Below, piece by piece: positions 26,746 through 35,602 of a stretch of 64,000 nucleotides of DNA. Position 1 is the first letter of the stretch. Every line of letters begins with the position of its first letter. The notes beneath the pieces were generated by a model, which made no database searches, was not told where the DNA came from, and saw only the letters and a program-made list of their open reading frames with translations. The translations under genes were made by a program, and so were the position numbers. This stretch comes from Betaproteobacteria bacterium GR16-43 (GTDB lineage: Bacteria > Pseudomonadota > Gammaproteobacteria > Burkholderiales > Usitatibacteraceae), in assembly GCA_001953215.1 (NCBI GenBank), contig CP019169.1, positions 1,240,001-1,304,000 on the forward strand. The letters run 5' to 3'.

Positions 26746-28266
26746 TCACCGCACGCTCACCGTGTTCTGCTTCCAGGCCGCGTCCTGCCAGCGTTGAAAC
26801 GCGGGGAGCAGCGACGGGTCCGACGCCTGGCCGACCGTGGCGAGCGTGTCGAGGCGCAGCAATTCGTACGTGCGGCCCTTGTACTTGCCGTCCCCCGTGG
26901 CTTCGCGCGCCACCAGCACCTGCTTGCCGCCGGGAACCCAGCCCGCGAATTCCGCGTAGCCGACGCCGGGCGTGGTGGCCGCGGGCGGCAGCGTGCGCAC
27001 CTGCCAGTCGCCGCCCACCTTGCGAAAGACCCACATCTCGCGCCACGTCTCCGTGTGCTGGACGGCGATGGCGAGCGCATTGGTCTCGCGATTGAGCGAC
27101 GCGGAACCTTCCCACACGATGCCGTAGGTGCAGCGCTTCGCGAGCGGGTTGGCCACGTCGCGCTTGCCTTCGATGAGGAAGACGCACGTCTCCCCGGGCT
27201 GGCCGGCGGCACTCACGAGGCGGGGGCGCGTGTCCTTCTCGCTGTGCACGGGCGCGCCGGGCAATGCGGCCCAGCGCGACGCATTCACGCGCATCGCGGT
27301 GTCGGCGTAGACGAAGCGATCGTCGTCGGTGAGTTCCTCCTTCGTGACGAACGCGAGCTCCTGCAGGGCGCGGATCGCCGCAGGCTGCGGCGGCTCGCCG
27401 CGCCGCGCGCGCTGGAATGCGAGCCCGCTCCAGAGCGCGGCCCGGCGCATGTGGATGCGGTTGCGCAGGTAGACCGGAAGGCCGGCGACGTCGACGCGGT
27501 CCAGCAGCCCCGCGCGGACCTCGTCCGCCTCGCGCCTTTGCGTGGGGCTCAACGTCCCGGGCGCGCATTCGAGGCGCGTGAGGGCCAGCACGGCGCGCGC
27601 CCGTTGCGAGGCGTCGCCCGTCGCGAGGCCCAGCAGCCGCCGGAAGGCATCGCCGTCGTAGCAGAGGACCATGCGCGAATCGCGATCGAAGGTCGTGAAC
27701 GCGACGCCGTACTGCGCCGCGACTTCGAGGTGCCCCGCGAGCGTGGCCTGCACGGCCTGGTTCGCAGGCCCCGCCGACTGCGAACGCGAGGCGAGGCGGT
27801 CGGCGAACGTTCCCAGCGCATCGAGCGCTTCGGCGCCGTCGCGCCCGCGGATCGCCTCGGGCGAAGCCGCGCGCAGGTAGGCCGCCGCGTACCCGATGCC
27901 GAGCGCTTCGGAGCCCGCGGTCTCGCGCAGGAAGCGCAGGATCGAGAGCAGGTCCGAGGCGCTGTCCGAATCGAGGGCCACCCGGCGCACCTGCTTCACG
28001 CTCACGAAGCCGCCGCGCTCCAGGCGGTGGTCGTAGACCTGCAGGTAGTCGAGCTTCTCGCCGCGGATCTCCAGCGGCTCGCCTTGCCAGAGCAGGGCGT
28101 GCGACTTGGCGGAATCGCGCGGCGCCGAACGCAGGGGCGCGAGATCGGTGACGACGATGGCGATGGCGATCGGCTTCGTCGCGGGTTCCGGTTCCTTCGC
28201 CAGGGCGAGCACCGCCAAGCACAGCGTGCAGGCCGCGAACAGCAGGGCGGGAGGGCGCATGGTCAT
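26746..28266 (-). CDS. Secreted protein with bacterial SH3-like domain
   Basis: A 506-aa protein with a signal peptide (ALLFAACTLCLAVLALA then KEPEP). Residues about 33-95 look like a bacterial SH3 domain (VVTDLAPLRSAPRDSAKSHA, then YLQVYDHRLERGGFVSVKQV). The remainder, helical then beta-rich, is unassigned. The first of two in-frame ATGs (MTM) overlaps the stop of the SPFH gene by 4 bp, so that start was used; the second, six bases later, is possible. Co-transcription with the SPFH protein suggests an envelope function (inference). It converges with the CIS operon across only 24 bases. Confidence 0.7.
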   Translation of the reverse strand: MTMRPPALLFAACTLCLAVLALAKEPEPATKPIAIAIVVTDLAPLRSAPRDSAKSHALLWQGEPLEIRGEKLDYLQVYDHRLERGGFVSVKQVRRVALDSDSASDLLSILRFLRETAGSEALGIGYAAAYLRAASPEAIRGRDGAEALDALGTFADRLASRSQSAGPANQAVQATLAGHLEVAAQYGVAFTTFDRDSRMVLCYDGDAFRRLLGLATGDASQRARAVLALTRLECAPGTLSPTQRREADEVRAGLLDRVDVAGLPVYLRNRIHMRRAALWSGLAFQRARRGEPPQPAAIRALQELAFVTKEELTDDDRFVYADTAMRVNASRWAALPGAPVHSEKDTRPRLVSAAGQPGETCVFLIEGKRDVANPLAKRCTYGIVWEGSASLNRETNALAIAVQHTETWREMWVFRKVGGDWQVRTLPPAATTPGVGYAEFAGWVPGGKQVLVAREATGDGKYKGRTYELLRLDTLATVGQASDPSLLPAFQRWQDAAWKQNTVSVR

Positions 28267-29495
28267 TTCTTTCCGCCGAGCAGCGCCGAGGTGATGGCGC
28301 CATCGGTCGAGGGCGGCGCGATGATCACCTGCACCTTGTCGGAGAGCTTGTCGGCCAGCGTCTTCTGGATCAGCAGCGGGTGCGCGGTGATCGCCGCGCC
28401 TTCGCGCGACATCTGCTCGGCATTCACCCGGCCGACCTTGTCCAAACGGTAGACCTCGGCGTCGGCCAGCTTCTGGCGCGCCTCGGCTTCGCCGTTCGCC
28501 TCGATCTTCCTCGCGGACGCGTTGCCCTCGGCGCCGCGGATGCGCGCCTGCTTCTCGGCCTCGGCCTCGAGCTGGCGCTGTTCCACCTGGCGTTGCTTGA
28601 ACGGCAGCACGTGCTTCATCGCCTCTTCCTGCGCCTTGGCGGCCACGACCTGCTCGCGCGCCGAAGCCTCGGCGGCCTTCTCGCGGCGCGTCTTCTCCGC
28701 TTCGCCGTCGAGGGCCACTTCCATCACGCGCTTCTCCTTCAACTGGAGCGTGTAGCGCATCTTTTCGCTCGCGAGTTCCTCGGCCAGCAACTGGTCCATG
28801 CCGCGGCGATAGTCGGCGGGCAGGTCCACCTTGCCCATGAGCAGGTCGCGCAGCGCGATGCCGTCCTGCGCCAGGCGGACGGCCAACTCCTTCTCCACCG
28901 CCTGCTGGATCTCGGCGCGCTTGGACGAGAAGATCTCGCGCACCGTGTAGCGCGCGAACACCTTGTAGATGATCCCGGAGACGGCGGGCTCGATCACCTC
29001 GGCATCGAGGTCCTCGGGGAGCTTCCCGGCCACTTCGCGCAGGCGCGTCGAATCGAGCGCGTAGCGGATCGAGAGATCCACGCCGATCGACAAGCCCTCC
29101 AGCGACTGCAGCGGCGCCGGGCCCGCGGCCAGTTGCAGCTTCTGCGGCCGGTAGCTGCGGTCGCGCAGCGAGTACACGCGCATCTCGTGCAGGCCCGGGA
29201 CCACGAGGACGCTGCCGTCGCGCCATTGCGTGACTTCGCCCGTGAAGCGGTTGCCGCGGATGCCCGCCTCGCCCTGGCCCACGGTGACCACGGGCGGGTG
29301 CGCGACGAGGTACCAGCCGGCGCCGCCGACGATGGCGAGCGCCACGAGGGGCTTCACCAGGGGGCGAAGGTCGGGCAACTGGAGCGCGGCGCCGACGCCA
29401 GGGGTATCGAGAGTGGCGCCGAGCGATTCGTCCGGCGTGGACTTGCGGAATGAGTCCCGGATCGACGCGATCAGGGTGGTGAGGCGATGCAACAT
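28263..29495 (-). CDS. SPFH/prohibitin-family membrane protein
   Basis: A 410-aa protein with one N-terminal transmembrane helix (about residues 47-65, PLVALAIVGGAGWYLVAH). An SPFH/band-7 domain follows (VVTVGQGEAGIRGNRFTGEV, SVLVVPGLHEMRVYSLRDR, SIGVDLSIRYALD). A long charged coiled coil runs about 230-360, rich in Ala/Glu/Lys/Gln (AEKTRREKAAEASAREQVVA). Such proteins oligomerise into membrane rings that organise proteases or microdomains. The short C-terminal tail ends with ALLGGKK. It is translationally coupled to the SH3-like protein. The exact subfamily is not clear. Confidence 0.8.
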   Translation of the reverse strand: MLHRLTTLIASIRDSFRKSTPDESLGATLDTPGVGAALQLPDLRPLVKPLVALAIVGGAGWYLVAHPPVVTVGQGEAGIRGNRFTGEVTQWRDGSVLVVPGLHEMRVYSLRDRSYRPQKLQLAAGPAPLQSLEGLSIGVDLSIRYALDSTRLREVAGKLPEDLDAEVIEPAVSGIIYKVFARYTVREIFSSKRAEIQQAVEKELAVRLAQDGIALRDLLMGKVDLPADYRRGMDQLLAEELASEKMRYTLQLKEKRVMEVALDGEAEKTRREKAAEASAREQVVAAKAQEEAMKHVLPFKQRQVEQRQLEAEAEKQARIRGAEGNASARKIEANGEAEARQKLADAEVYRLDKVGRVNAEQMSREGAAITAHPLLIQKTLADKLSDKVQVIIAPPSTDGAITSALLGGKK

Positions 29496-29627
29496 GATGG
29501 GGGCTCCCCGGTTGTGGGCCGGTCCGGCAGGACCGACGCACCCATTACGGGGGCGGAACGGGGCGGCGCCGCGCCGCGTTGCGGGAAACGCGGCGATGAA
29601 TCATGGCAGCGGGATGGCAGCGCGGCG

Positions 29628-32309
29628 TCAGTGCCGCTCGAGCATCCAGGCCTCGGCGGCGCTCGCGTCCATCGGGCGGCCGATGTGGAAGCCCTGGCCT
29701 TCGTCGCAACCGTGCTCGCGAAGGCGCTCCAGGGTCGCCGCGTCCTCGATGCCTTCGGCCGAGACGGACAGGCCCAGCTGGTGGGCGAGGCCGATGGTGG
29801 AATCGACGATCGCCGCGTCCGCCGGGCTGGTGAGCATGTGGCGCACGAACGAGACGTCGATCTTGAGCGCATGCAGCGGCAGGCGCGTCAGGTGCGAGAG
29901 CGACGAATAACCGGTGCCGAAATCGTCGATCGCGATGCGGATGCCCATGTCCCGGATGCGCTCGAGCGTCACGCGGGCGCGCTCGGGGTCCGCGATCAGC
30001 GCGCTCTCGGTGATCTCCAGTTCCAGCATCGAGGCGCTGGCGCCGCATTCGGAGATGACCCGGGCGATCTGCTCGGGGCAACTGTCGTCCAGCAGGTGGC
30101 GTGCCGAGAGGTTCACGGCCATGCGGCCCGGCGTGCCCCAGGCCTTCTGCTGCGTGAGCGCCGTGCCCAGCACCCACAGCGTGAGCGGGCGGATCACGTC
30201 CGAGAGCTCCGCGAGCGGGATGAAGCGCGAGGGCGAGAGCAGCCCCAGACGCGGGTGGCGCCAGCGCGACAGCGCCTCGAAGCCGCTCAGCTCGCCGGTG
30301 GCCAGCCGCCGGCGGGGCTGGTAGTGCACTTCCATTTCGCCGCGCCGGATCGACTCGCCGAGTTCCGTGAGCAGGGCGAGCCGCTCGGTCGAATAGGGGT
30401 CCTGCGAAACCTGGTAGATCGTGAACCCCGAAGCGTGGCGCTTGGCGTCGTACATCGCGACGTCGGCGCATCGCAGCAGGCCGCTGGGCGAATCGGCGTG
30501 CGCGGGGGCCAGCGCGATGCCGATGCTGGCGCCGACTTCGAGGCGGTAGCCCTCGATCGCGAGCGGCGCGGTGATCGCGGCGAGCGCCCGCGCGGCGGCC
30601 TGCTCTTCCGCGCCGGGGTGGTCGAGTCCTTCGATCCAGATCGCGAATTCGTCGCCGCCCAGCCGGGTGACCTTTCCGTGCCCGGACGATTGCATCTCGC
30701 GCTCCAGCCGGCGCGAGAGTTTCACCAGCAGCGCGTCCCCGACCTGGTGCCCCAGCGTGTCGTTGATCTCCTTGAAGTGGTCGAGGTCGACCAGCAGCAG
30801 CGCGCCGCGCTTGCCCGTGGCGGCGACGCGGGCCATGCCGGCTTCGAGGATCTCCCCCAGCCGCACGCGGTTGGGCAGGCCGGTCAGCGGATCGTGCCGG
30901 GCCTGGTGCTCGAGCGACCGCAGCTGGCGGCGCCGCTCCATCTCCGCCGAGGCGCGCGCCGCGAAGATGCGCAGGAGGTTCTCGGCCAGCGCCACTTCGG
31001 CCAGCGGCCGGCGGAACATCACGGCGATCAGGCCCTGGGGTTTGCCCGCGGCGTCCATGAGCGGCGCGCCGACATAGGCTTCGATGCCGTTCTCGGCCAG
31101 CGCGCGGTCGCGCGGGAAGAGGGCCGCCACGCCGCTCGCGTACGCGCACACGCCGTCGGCGAGGATCGTCTCGCACGGCGAGCCCGCGAGCGGGTACTCG
31201 AAATCGAGCACGGCCTTGCCGCCGGCGTTCACCGCGATCGCGCGGATCGTGCCCGCGTCCTCGGAGCGCAGCTCGCCCACGAAGGCCGTGTCCGCGCCGA
31301 GCGAGGCGGCGAGGTGGTCGACCAGCGAGCGGAAGAACGATTCGCCCACCGCCGCGCCCACGCCGCTCGCGATCTGCCGCACCAGCTGCTCGCGCCGCCG
31401 GGAGACCGAGACATCCCGGCTGGTCGTGACCACGCAGTCCTGCCCGGCGATCTCCACGCGGTGCCCGTTCAGCAGGAACGTGCGCGGCTGCCGGTCGCGC
31501 GTGAGGAATTCCACCTCGAACTCGTGTGCCTGTCCGTCGCGGCGGATGCGCGCGATCCATTCGTTGCGCTGCTTCGTGTCGGCCCAGAGGCCCACCTCGA
31601 GGGTGGTGCGCCCGACCACCTCGGCCGCGCGGTAGCCCGATTCGCGCTCGAAGGCCTCGTTCACGTCGAGGATCACGCCGTCGTCGATGCGCACGATCGA
31701 GATCCAGTCCGGGCTGGAGCGCATGGCGTGCGAGAAGAGGAGTTGCGATTCCTCGAGTTGCGTGCGGGTCGAGCGCAGCGCTTCGTTGTCGAGCACGGAG
31801 ACCGCGAGGTCGGCGATGGAACCGGCGAACAGCTGCTCGTCGGAGGTCCAGTCGCGGCGTTCGCCCACGGCTTCGAGGCAGACCACGCCGCGTGCTTCGC
31901 CGGCACGCCAGATGCCGGCATCGAGCATCGAGACGATGTTCAGCTTGTCGAGGTAGCCCTGCGCGAACTCGCGCGTCCGCGGGTGGGTGGCGGCGTCGGG
32001 GGCCACGATCGCGCGGTTCCAGCGCAGTGCGTGGAAGTACGCCGGGTAGTCGGTCGCCTCGAACACAACGCCCTTGTGGTGCCGGTGCGTCTTGAGGTCG
32101 TAGAGGCATTCCATCGTGAGGTGCTCGCGCGGCGCGTCGAGCAACCAGACCGAGACGCGGCGCACGCCCATCGTCTTCGCCGTCGCCTCGGTGAGGGACT
32201 TCCACGCATCGCCGGCCAGCGCCGTGGGTATGCCGCTCTTCAACAGCGCGAACAGCGTGGCCTGTTGCGCCTGGACCCGGATCGCCGCGTCGTCGAGGGG
32301 GCGGTTCAT
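29628..32309 (-). CDS. GAF-PAS-GAF-GGDEF-EAL cyclic-di-GMP signalling protein
   Basis: An 893-aa cytoplasmic protein. In order: GAF-like domain (about 20-185), PAS (about 190-310; DWISIVRIDDGVILDVNEAF), second GAF-like domain (about 330-480), GGDEF (motif RLGGDEFAIW at about 549-558) and EAL (FEALSRWRHP, Glu678). The GGDEF motif is intact, so diguanylate cyclase activity is possible. The residues normally forming the RxxD inhibitory site read SGHG, so product inhibition is probably absent. The EAL domain keeps the EAL, DDFGTGYSS and ITESALI-type elements expected of active phosphodiesterases. It ends 132 bases downstream of the SPFH gene's start and begins 5 bases after the EI gene stop on the same strand. 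Confidence 0.92.
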   Translation of the reverse strand: MNRPLDDAAIRVQAQQATLFALLKSGIPTALAGDAWKSLTEATAKTMGVRRVSVWLLDAPREHLTMECLYDLKTHRHHKGVVFEATDYPAYFHALRWNRAIVAPDAATHPRTREFAQGYLDKLNIVSMLDAGIWRAGEARGVVCLEAVGERRDWTSDEQLFAGSIADLAVSVLDNEALRSTRTQLEESQLLFSHAMRSSPDWISIVRIDDGVILDVNEAFERESGYRAAEVVGRTTLEVGLWADTKQRNEWIARIRRDGQAHEFEVEFLTRDRQPRTFLLNGHRVEIAGQDCVVTTSRDVSVSRRREQLVRQIASGVGAAVGESFFRSLVDHLAASLGADTAFVGELRSEDAGTIRAIAVNAGGKAVLDFEYPLAGSPCETILADGVCAYASGVAALFPRDRALAENGIEAYVGAPLMDAAGKPQGLIAVMFRRPLAEVALAENLLRIFAARASAEMERRRQLRSLEHQARHDPLTGLPNRVRLGEILEAGMARVAATGKRGALLLVDLDHFKEINDTLGHQVGDALLVKLSRRLEREMQSSGHGKVTRLGGDEFAIWIEGLDHPGAEEQAAARALAAITAPLAIEGYRLEVGASIGIALAPAHADSPSGLLRCADVAMYDAKRHASGFTIYQVSQDPYSTERLALLTELGESIRRGEMEVHYQPRRRLATGELSGFEALSRWRHPRLGLLSPSRFIPLAELSDVIRPLTLWVLGTALTQQKAWGTPGRMAVNLSARHLLDDSCPEQIARVISECGASASMLELEITESALIADPERARVTLERIRDMGIRIAIDDFGTGYSSLSHLTRLPLHALKIDVSFVRHMLTSPADAAIVDSTIGLAHQLGLSVSAEGIEDAATLERLREHGCDEGQGFHIGRPMDASAAEAWMLERH

Positions 32310-32313
32310 GGGA

Positions 32314-34062
32314 TCAGGAGTTGAGCTTCTCCATCAGCGCCTGCAGGCGCTCGGGCTCGTCGGTCTTCAGGATGCGGGCGACGATGGCGGCGATGTCGGG
32401 AAGGCTCGTGGAGAGCACGCGCTGCTTGACGGTGAGCACGTGCGCCGGGTGCATCGAGAAATTGCGCAGGCCGAATCCCAGCAGCAGGCGCGTGAGCTCC
32501 ACGTCTCCCGCCATCTCGCCGCACACCGCGACGGGCTTCTCGTGCTGCTGCGCCGTGCGGATCACGCCGGCGATCAGGCTCAGGATCGCGGGGTGCAGCG
32601 GGTCGTAGAGGTGGGCCACCGCGTCGTCCGCGCGGTCGATGGCGAGCGTGTACTGGATCAGGTCGTTGGTGCCGATGGAGAGGAAGTCCAACTTGCGGAT
32701 GAACATCGGGAGCGCGATCGCGGCGGCCGGCACCTCGATCATCGCGCCCACCGGCACGTAGTCGTCGAACTTGATGTTTTCGCTGCGCAGTTGCTCCTTG
32801 GCGGCGGCCACCGCGAGCAGCGCCTGGGTGATCTCGGCCCACGTCGAGAGCATGGGAATGAGGATCAGCACCTTGCCGAACTTCGAGGCGCGCAGGATCG
32901 CGCGCAACTGCGTGTTGAAGACGTGCGGCTCGGCGAGGCAGTAGCGGATGGCGCGCAAGCCCAGCGCCGGGTTGACCGCCGTGGATTCCTGCCCGTCGAT
33001 CGGCTTGTCGTTGCCGATGTCCAGCGTGCGGATGGTGACGGGCATGCCCTTCATGCCCTCGACCACCGAGCGGTAGGCCTCGAACTGCTCTTCCTCGTCG
33101 GGCTGGTCGCGGCGGTTCATGAACAGGAACTCGCTGCGGAAGAGGCCCACGCCCGTCGCACCGCTCGCGCGCACCGGCTCCACGTCGGCGGGCAGCTCGA
33201 TGTTCGCGAAGAGCTGCACGGTGGTTCCGTCCAGCGTGGCCGCCGGCGCGCTCTTCAGGCGCTTCAGCTTCTCGCGCTCGATCCGCGCTTCGTTCTGCTT
33301 GAGGCGGTACTCGGCCAGGACATGCTTGTCCGGGTTGACGATCACCACGCCCTGCGTGCCGTCGACGATGATCAGCTCGTCCTCGCGGATCATGCCGCGG
33401 CCGTGGTGCATGGCCACGATGGCGGGCATGTTCAGCGAGCGCGCCATGATCGCGGTGTGCGAGGTGGCGCCGCCCAGGTCGGTGATGAAGGCGCCGAACG
33501 GATGCTCGCGGAAGAGGATCACGTCGGCGGGCGAGAGCTCGCGGGCCACGAGGATCGGCGGGTCCTCGCCGCGCGGCGGCTTGGCGGTGATGCGCCGCTT
33601 GGTGCCGGCGAGCGCTTCGAGCACGCGTTCGGCCACCTGGCGCACGTCCTCCTCGCGCTCGCGCAGGTACGGATCCTCGATGTCGGCGAATTGCGCGGAG
33701 AGCTCGTCCAGCTGCTGGCGCAGGGCCCACTCCGCGTTCACGTGCCGTTCGCGGATGATCTCGCGCGGCGCGTCGGTGAACGCCGAATCCTCGAGCAGCA
33801 TCAGGTGAACCTTCACGAACGGCGCCAGTTCGGACGCCGCGCTGTGCCGCACGCTGTCGGCCAGCTCCTTCAGCTCGTCGCGGACTTCCTTCACCGCGCG
33901 GTCGTAGCGGCGCTGCTCGCGGAGGATCTCGCCCTGCGCCACCTCGTACTGGTCGACCTCGGTCGACATGCCGATGAACAAGTGCGCGTGACCGATGGCG
34001 ATGCCCGAGGACACGCCGATGCCGTGCATCGTGAAGGAGACGGAGGTGACCCTGGCGTCCAA
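32314..34062 (-). CDS. ptsI: PTS enzyme I (phosphoenolpyruvate-protein phosphotransferase)
   Basis: A 582-aa enzyme I, the normal length. The phosphorylated histidine lies in GGATSHTAIMARSLNMPAIV (His202 here). The C-terminal PEP-binding half has GVGLFRSEFLFM, GAMIEVPAAAI, IGTNDLIQYTLAIDR and the active cysteine in VCGEMAGD. It autophosphorylates from PEP and passes phosphate to HPr. The start is a TTG preceded by AAGGGG at the proper distance; the in-frame ATG at 34029 has no such site and would cut conserved residues. HPr and EIIA are immediately upstream on the same strand and no EIIB/EIIC is present, pointing to a regulatory PTS. Confidence 0.95.
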   Translation of the reverse strand: MDARVTSVSFTMHGIGVSSGIAIGHAHLFIGMSTEVDQYEVAQGEILREQRRYDRAVKEVRDELKELADSVRHSAASELAPFVKVHLMLLEDSAFTDAPREIIRERHVNAEWALRQQLDELSAQFADIEDPYLREREEDVRQVAERVLEALAGTKRRITAKPPRGEDPPILVARELSPADVILFREHPFGAFITDLGGATSHTAIMARSLNMPAIVAMHHGRGMIREDELIIVDGTQGVVIVNPDKHVLAEYRLKQNEARIEREKLKRLKSAPAATLDGTTVQLFANIELPADVEPVRASGATGVGLFRSEFLFMNRRDQPDEEEQFEAYRSVVEGMKGMPVTIRTLDIGNDKPIDGQESTAVNPALGLRAIRYCLAEPHVFNTQLRAILRASKFGKVLILIPMLSTWAEITQALLAVAAAKEQLRSENIKFDDYVPVGAMIEVPAAAIALPMFIRKLDFLSIGTNDLIQYTLAIDRADDAVAHLYDPLHPAILSLIAGVIRTAQQHEKPVAVCGEMAGDVELTRLLLGFGLRNFSMHPAHVLTVKQRVLSTSLPDIAAIVARILKTDEPERLQALMEKLNS

Positions 34063-34065
34063 CGC

Positions 34066-34335
34066 CTAGGCCCCTTCGCCGAATTTATCGTTGAACAGTT
34101 TCTCGAGCGCGTCGATCGCCGCCTGCTCGTCGGTGCCCTCGGCTTCGATCTCGACCGTCGAGCCCAGCCCCGCGGCCAGCATCATCACGCCCATGATGCT
34201 CTTCGCGTTCACGCGCCGGCCGTTGCGGGAGAGGAACACGCCGCTCTGGAACGAAGCGGCCATCTGAGTGAGCTTCGCCGAGGCGCGCGCATGGAGCCCG
34301 AGCTTGTTCGAGATGACGATGTTCTTCTTGATCAT
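34066..34335 (-). CDS. ptsH: HPr phosphocarrier protein
   Basis: An 89-aa HPr. It has the active histidine in KLGLHARAS (His15) and the regulatory serine in NAKSIMGVMML (Ser46), the site used by HPr kinase. It relays phosphate from enzyme I to EIIA. Its ATG overlaps the EIIA stop by 4 bp and the EI start follows its stop by 3 bases, so the three genes form a tight operon. The ORF can be read further upstream in frame, but that part only overlaps EIIA and is rejected. Confidence 0.95.
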   Translation of the reverse strand: MIKKNIVISNKLGLHARASAKLTQMAASFQSGVFLSRNGRRVNAKSIMGVMMLAAGLGSTVEIEAEGTDEQAAIDALEKLFNDKFGEGA

Positions 34336-34733
34336 GCCGGGGTCGCCCGGTGGGGCATGCGCGTGAGGCCGTCCTGGCCGCCGGAAATCGCCTTTTCGAT
34401 CACGGTTTCGAGCGGCTCGTCGCGGTAGGTGAGGGCGCGGATCAGCATCGGGAGGTTCACGCCCGCGATCCCCTCCACCCGTCCGGGCTTGAGGATCCGC
34501 GCGGCGATGTTCGAGGGGGTCGCGCCGTAGATGTCGGTGAGAACCAGCACCCCGGCGCCCTGGTCCAGGAAACGGATGAGGTCCTCGGCCACGGGCAGGA
34601 TCGCGTCCGGGTCGTCGTGGACGGTCACGCCCAGCTGTCGCAGGTAGAGGGGGCGCTTGCCCAGCACGTGGCTCGCGCAGTGGATCAGCGACTCGCCGAA
34701 CGCGCCGTGGGAAACGAGGAGGATGCCGATCAT
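34332..34733 (-). CDS. PTS EIIA component, mannose family
   Basis: A 133-aa EIIA(Man)-type domain: MIGILLVSHGAFGESL with the phospho-accepting His9, then VLVLTDIYGATPSNIAARIL, which is the family's second diagnostic segment. It receives phosphate from HPr. With no EIIB, EIIC or EIID gene nearby the protein cannot serve sugar uptake by itself; in many proteobacteria this solitary EIIA acts as a regulatory output of the PTS (established for the family; inferred here). It is the first gene of the EIIA-HPr-EI operon, divergent from the outer-membrane protein gene at 34858. Confidence 0.93.
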   Translation of the reverse strand: MIGILLVSHGAFGESLIHCASHVLGKRPLYLRQLGVTVHDDPDAILPVAEDLIRFLDQGAGVLVLTDIYGATPSNIAARILKPGRVEGIAGVNLPMLIRALTYRDEPLETVIEKAISGGQDGLTRMPHRATPA

Positions 34734-34811
34734 TCGGCCATTCTAGCGAATGGGTACGAAACCACACGGGCGGGCGGGATTCGGGCCCACCGGGGAACCA
34801 AAGCGGGTCTT

Positions 34812-34841
34812 CGCGGCTCGGAATGGAGCCGCGCCGGTTTT
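34812..34841 (+). terminator. Hairpin with short T tract in the leader of the OMP gene
   Basis: CGCGGCTC (34812-34819) and GAGCCGCG (34826-34833) form a perfect 8-bp stem with a 6-base loop, followed by ccggtttt. It lies 17 bases before the ATG of the outer-membrane protein gene. It could be an attenuator or weak intrinsic terminator; the T tract is only four bases, so activity is uncertain. Confidence 0.35.
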
Positions 34842-34857
34842 GTCGATGAGGACTTCC

Positions 34858-35568
34858 ATGAGGAACCCTGCTCCCCTGCTATTCGTCGTGATCCTGTTCA
34901 TTTCCGGGTCGGCCGCCGCAGCCGATGGGTATGCCGGTCTTGGCGGCGGCGTGTCCCGCGCGGATGCATCCTCGCTCGAGGATGGCTACGCGTCCCGTAG
35001 CCCCGCCGCTTTCCGGACTTCCTCGCATTCCGATGGAAAGGACGGTGCGTGGAAGGCATTCGGCGGTTGGCAGGTGCATCCGCTGCTGGCGCTCGAGTTG
35101 AGTTACTCCGATTTCGGCGAGCAACGCTTCGGGTATTCCGCGACCGAACCGTCGGGCTCGATTCATTTCAGGTCGGGGGTCACGGCCGAAGCACGGCGGC
35201 GCGTGACCGGCTGGGGCCTCGATGCCGTGGGGCGTTGGCCGCTCGGCAATTCCTTTTCATGGCTGGGCAGCCTCGGGGCCACCCGTGCTCGCGTGAAGCT
35301 CGATTCGAGCGGCATTCGGGCAGCGCAGGTCATCGGTTATCCCTCCACCGAACCGTTCCGGACCGGCTCGGCGGAAACGAACGACTGGGTCGCCCACGTC
35401 GCGCTGGGTGCGGAATGGCTTCCGGCGCCCAAGTGGGCGTTGCGTTTCACGTACGACTACCTCGGCAAGGCCGGCAGTGCATTTTCCACCGGGGCGGGCG
35501 AGGACGACTTCCGCACCGGCCGATCGGCGCAGCAGTCGGTGTTTCTCGCGGTCGCGCGGTCGTTCTGA
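34858..35568 (+). CDS. Small outer-membrane beta-barrel protein (OmpA/OmpW-like)
   Basis: A 236-aa exported protein. The signal peptide is PAPLLFVVILFISGSAAAA followed by DGYAGLGGG. The mature part alternates hydrophobic/aromatic strands (AWKAFGGWQVHPLLALELSY, GWGLDAVGRWPL, FSWLGSLGATRARVKL, WALRFTYDYLGKAG) and ends SVFLAVARSF, with the terminal Phe used as the barrel-assembly signal. Size fits an eight-stranded barrel. The start at 34858 was chosen because GAGGA sits six bases upstream; an in-frame ATG at 34846 lacks such a site. Function (porin-like or adhesive) is not evident. Confidence 0.8.
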   Translation: MRNPAPLLFVVILFISGSAAAADGYAGLGGGVSRADASSLEDGYASRSPAAFRTSSHSDGKDGAWKAFGGWQVHPLLALELSYSDFGEQRFGYSATEPSGSIHFRSGVTAEARRRVTGWGLDAVGRWPLGNSFSWLGSLGATRARVKLDSSGIRAAQVIGYPSTEPFRTGSAETNDWVAHVALGAEWLPAPKWALRFTYDYLGKAGSAFSTGAGEDDFRTGRSAQQSVFLAVARSF

Positions 35569-35602
35569 GCGGTGCGGATCGCTCCCGCGAATGGGATGAA
35601 AG

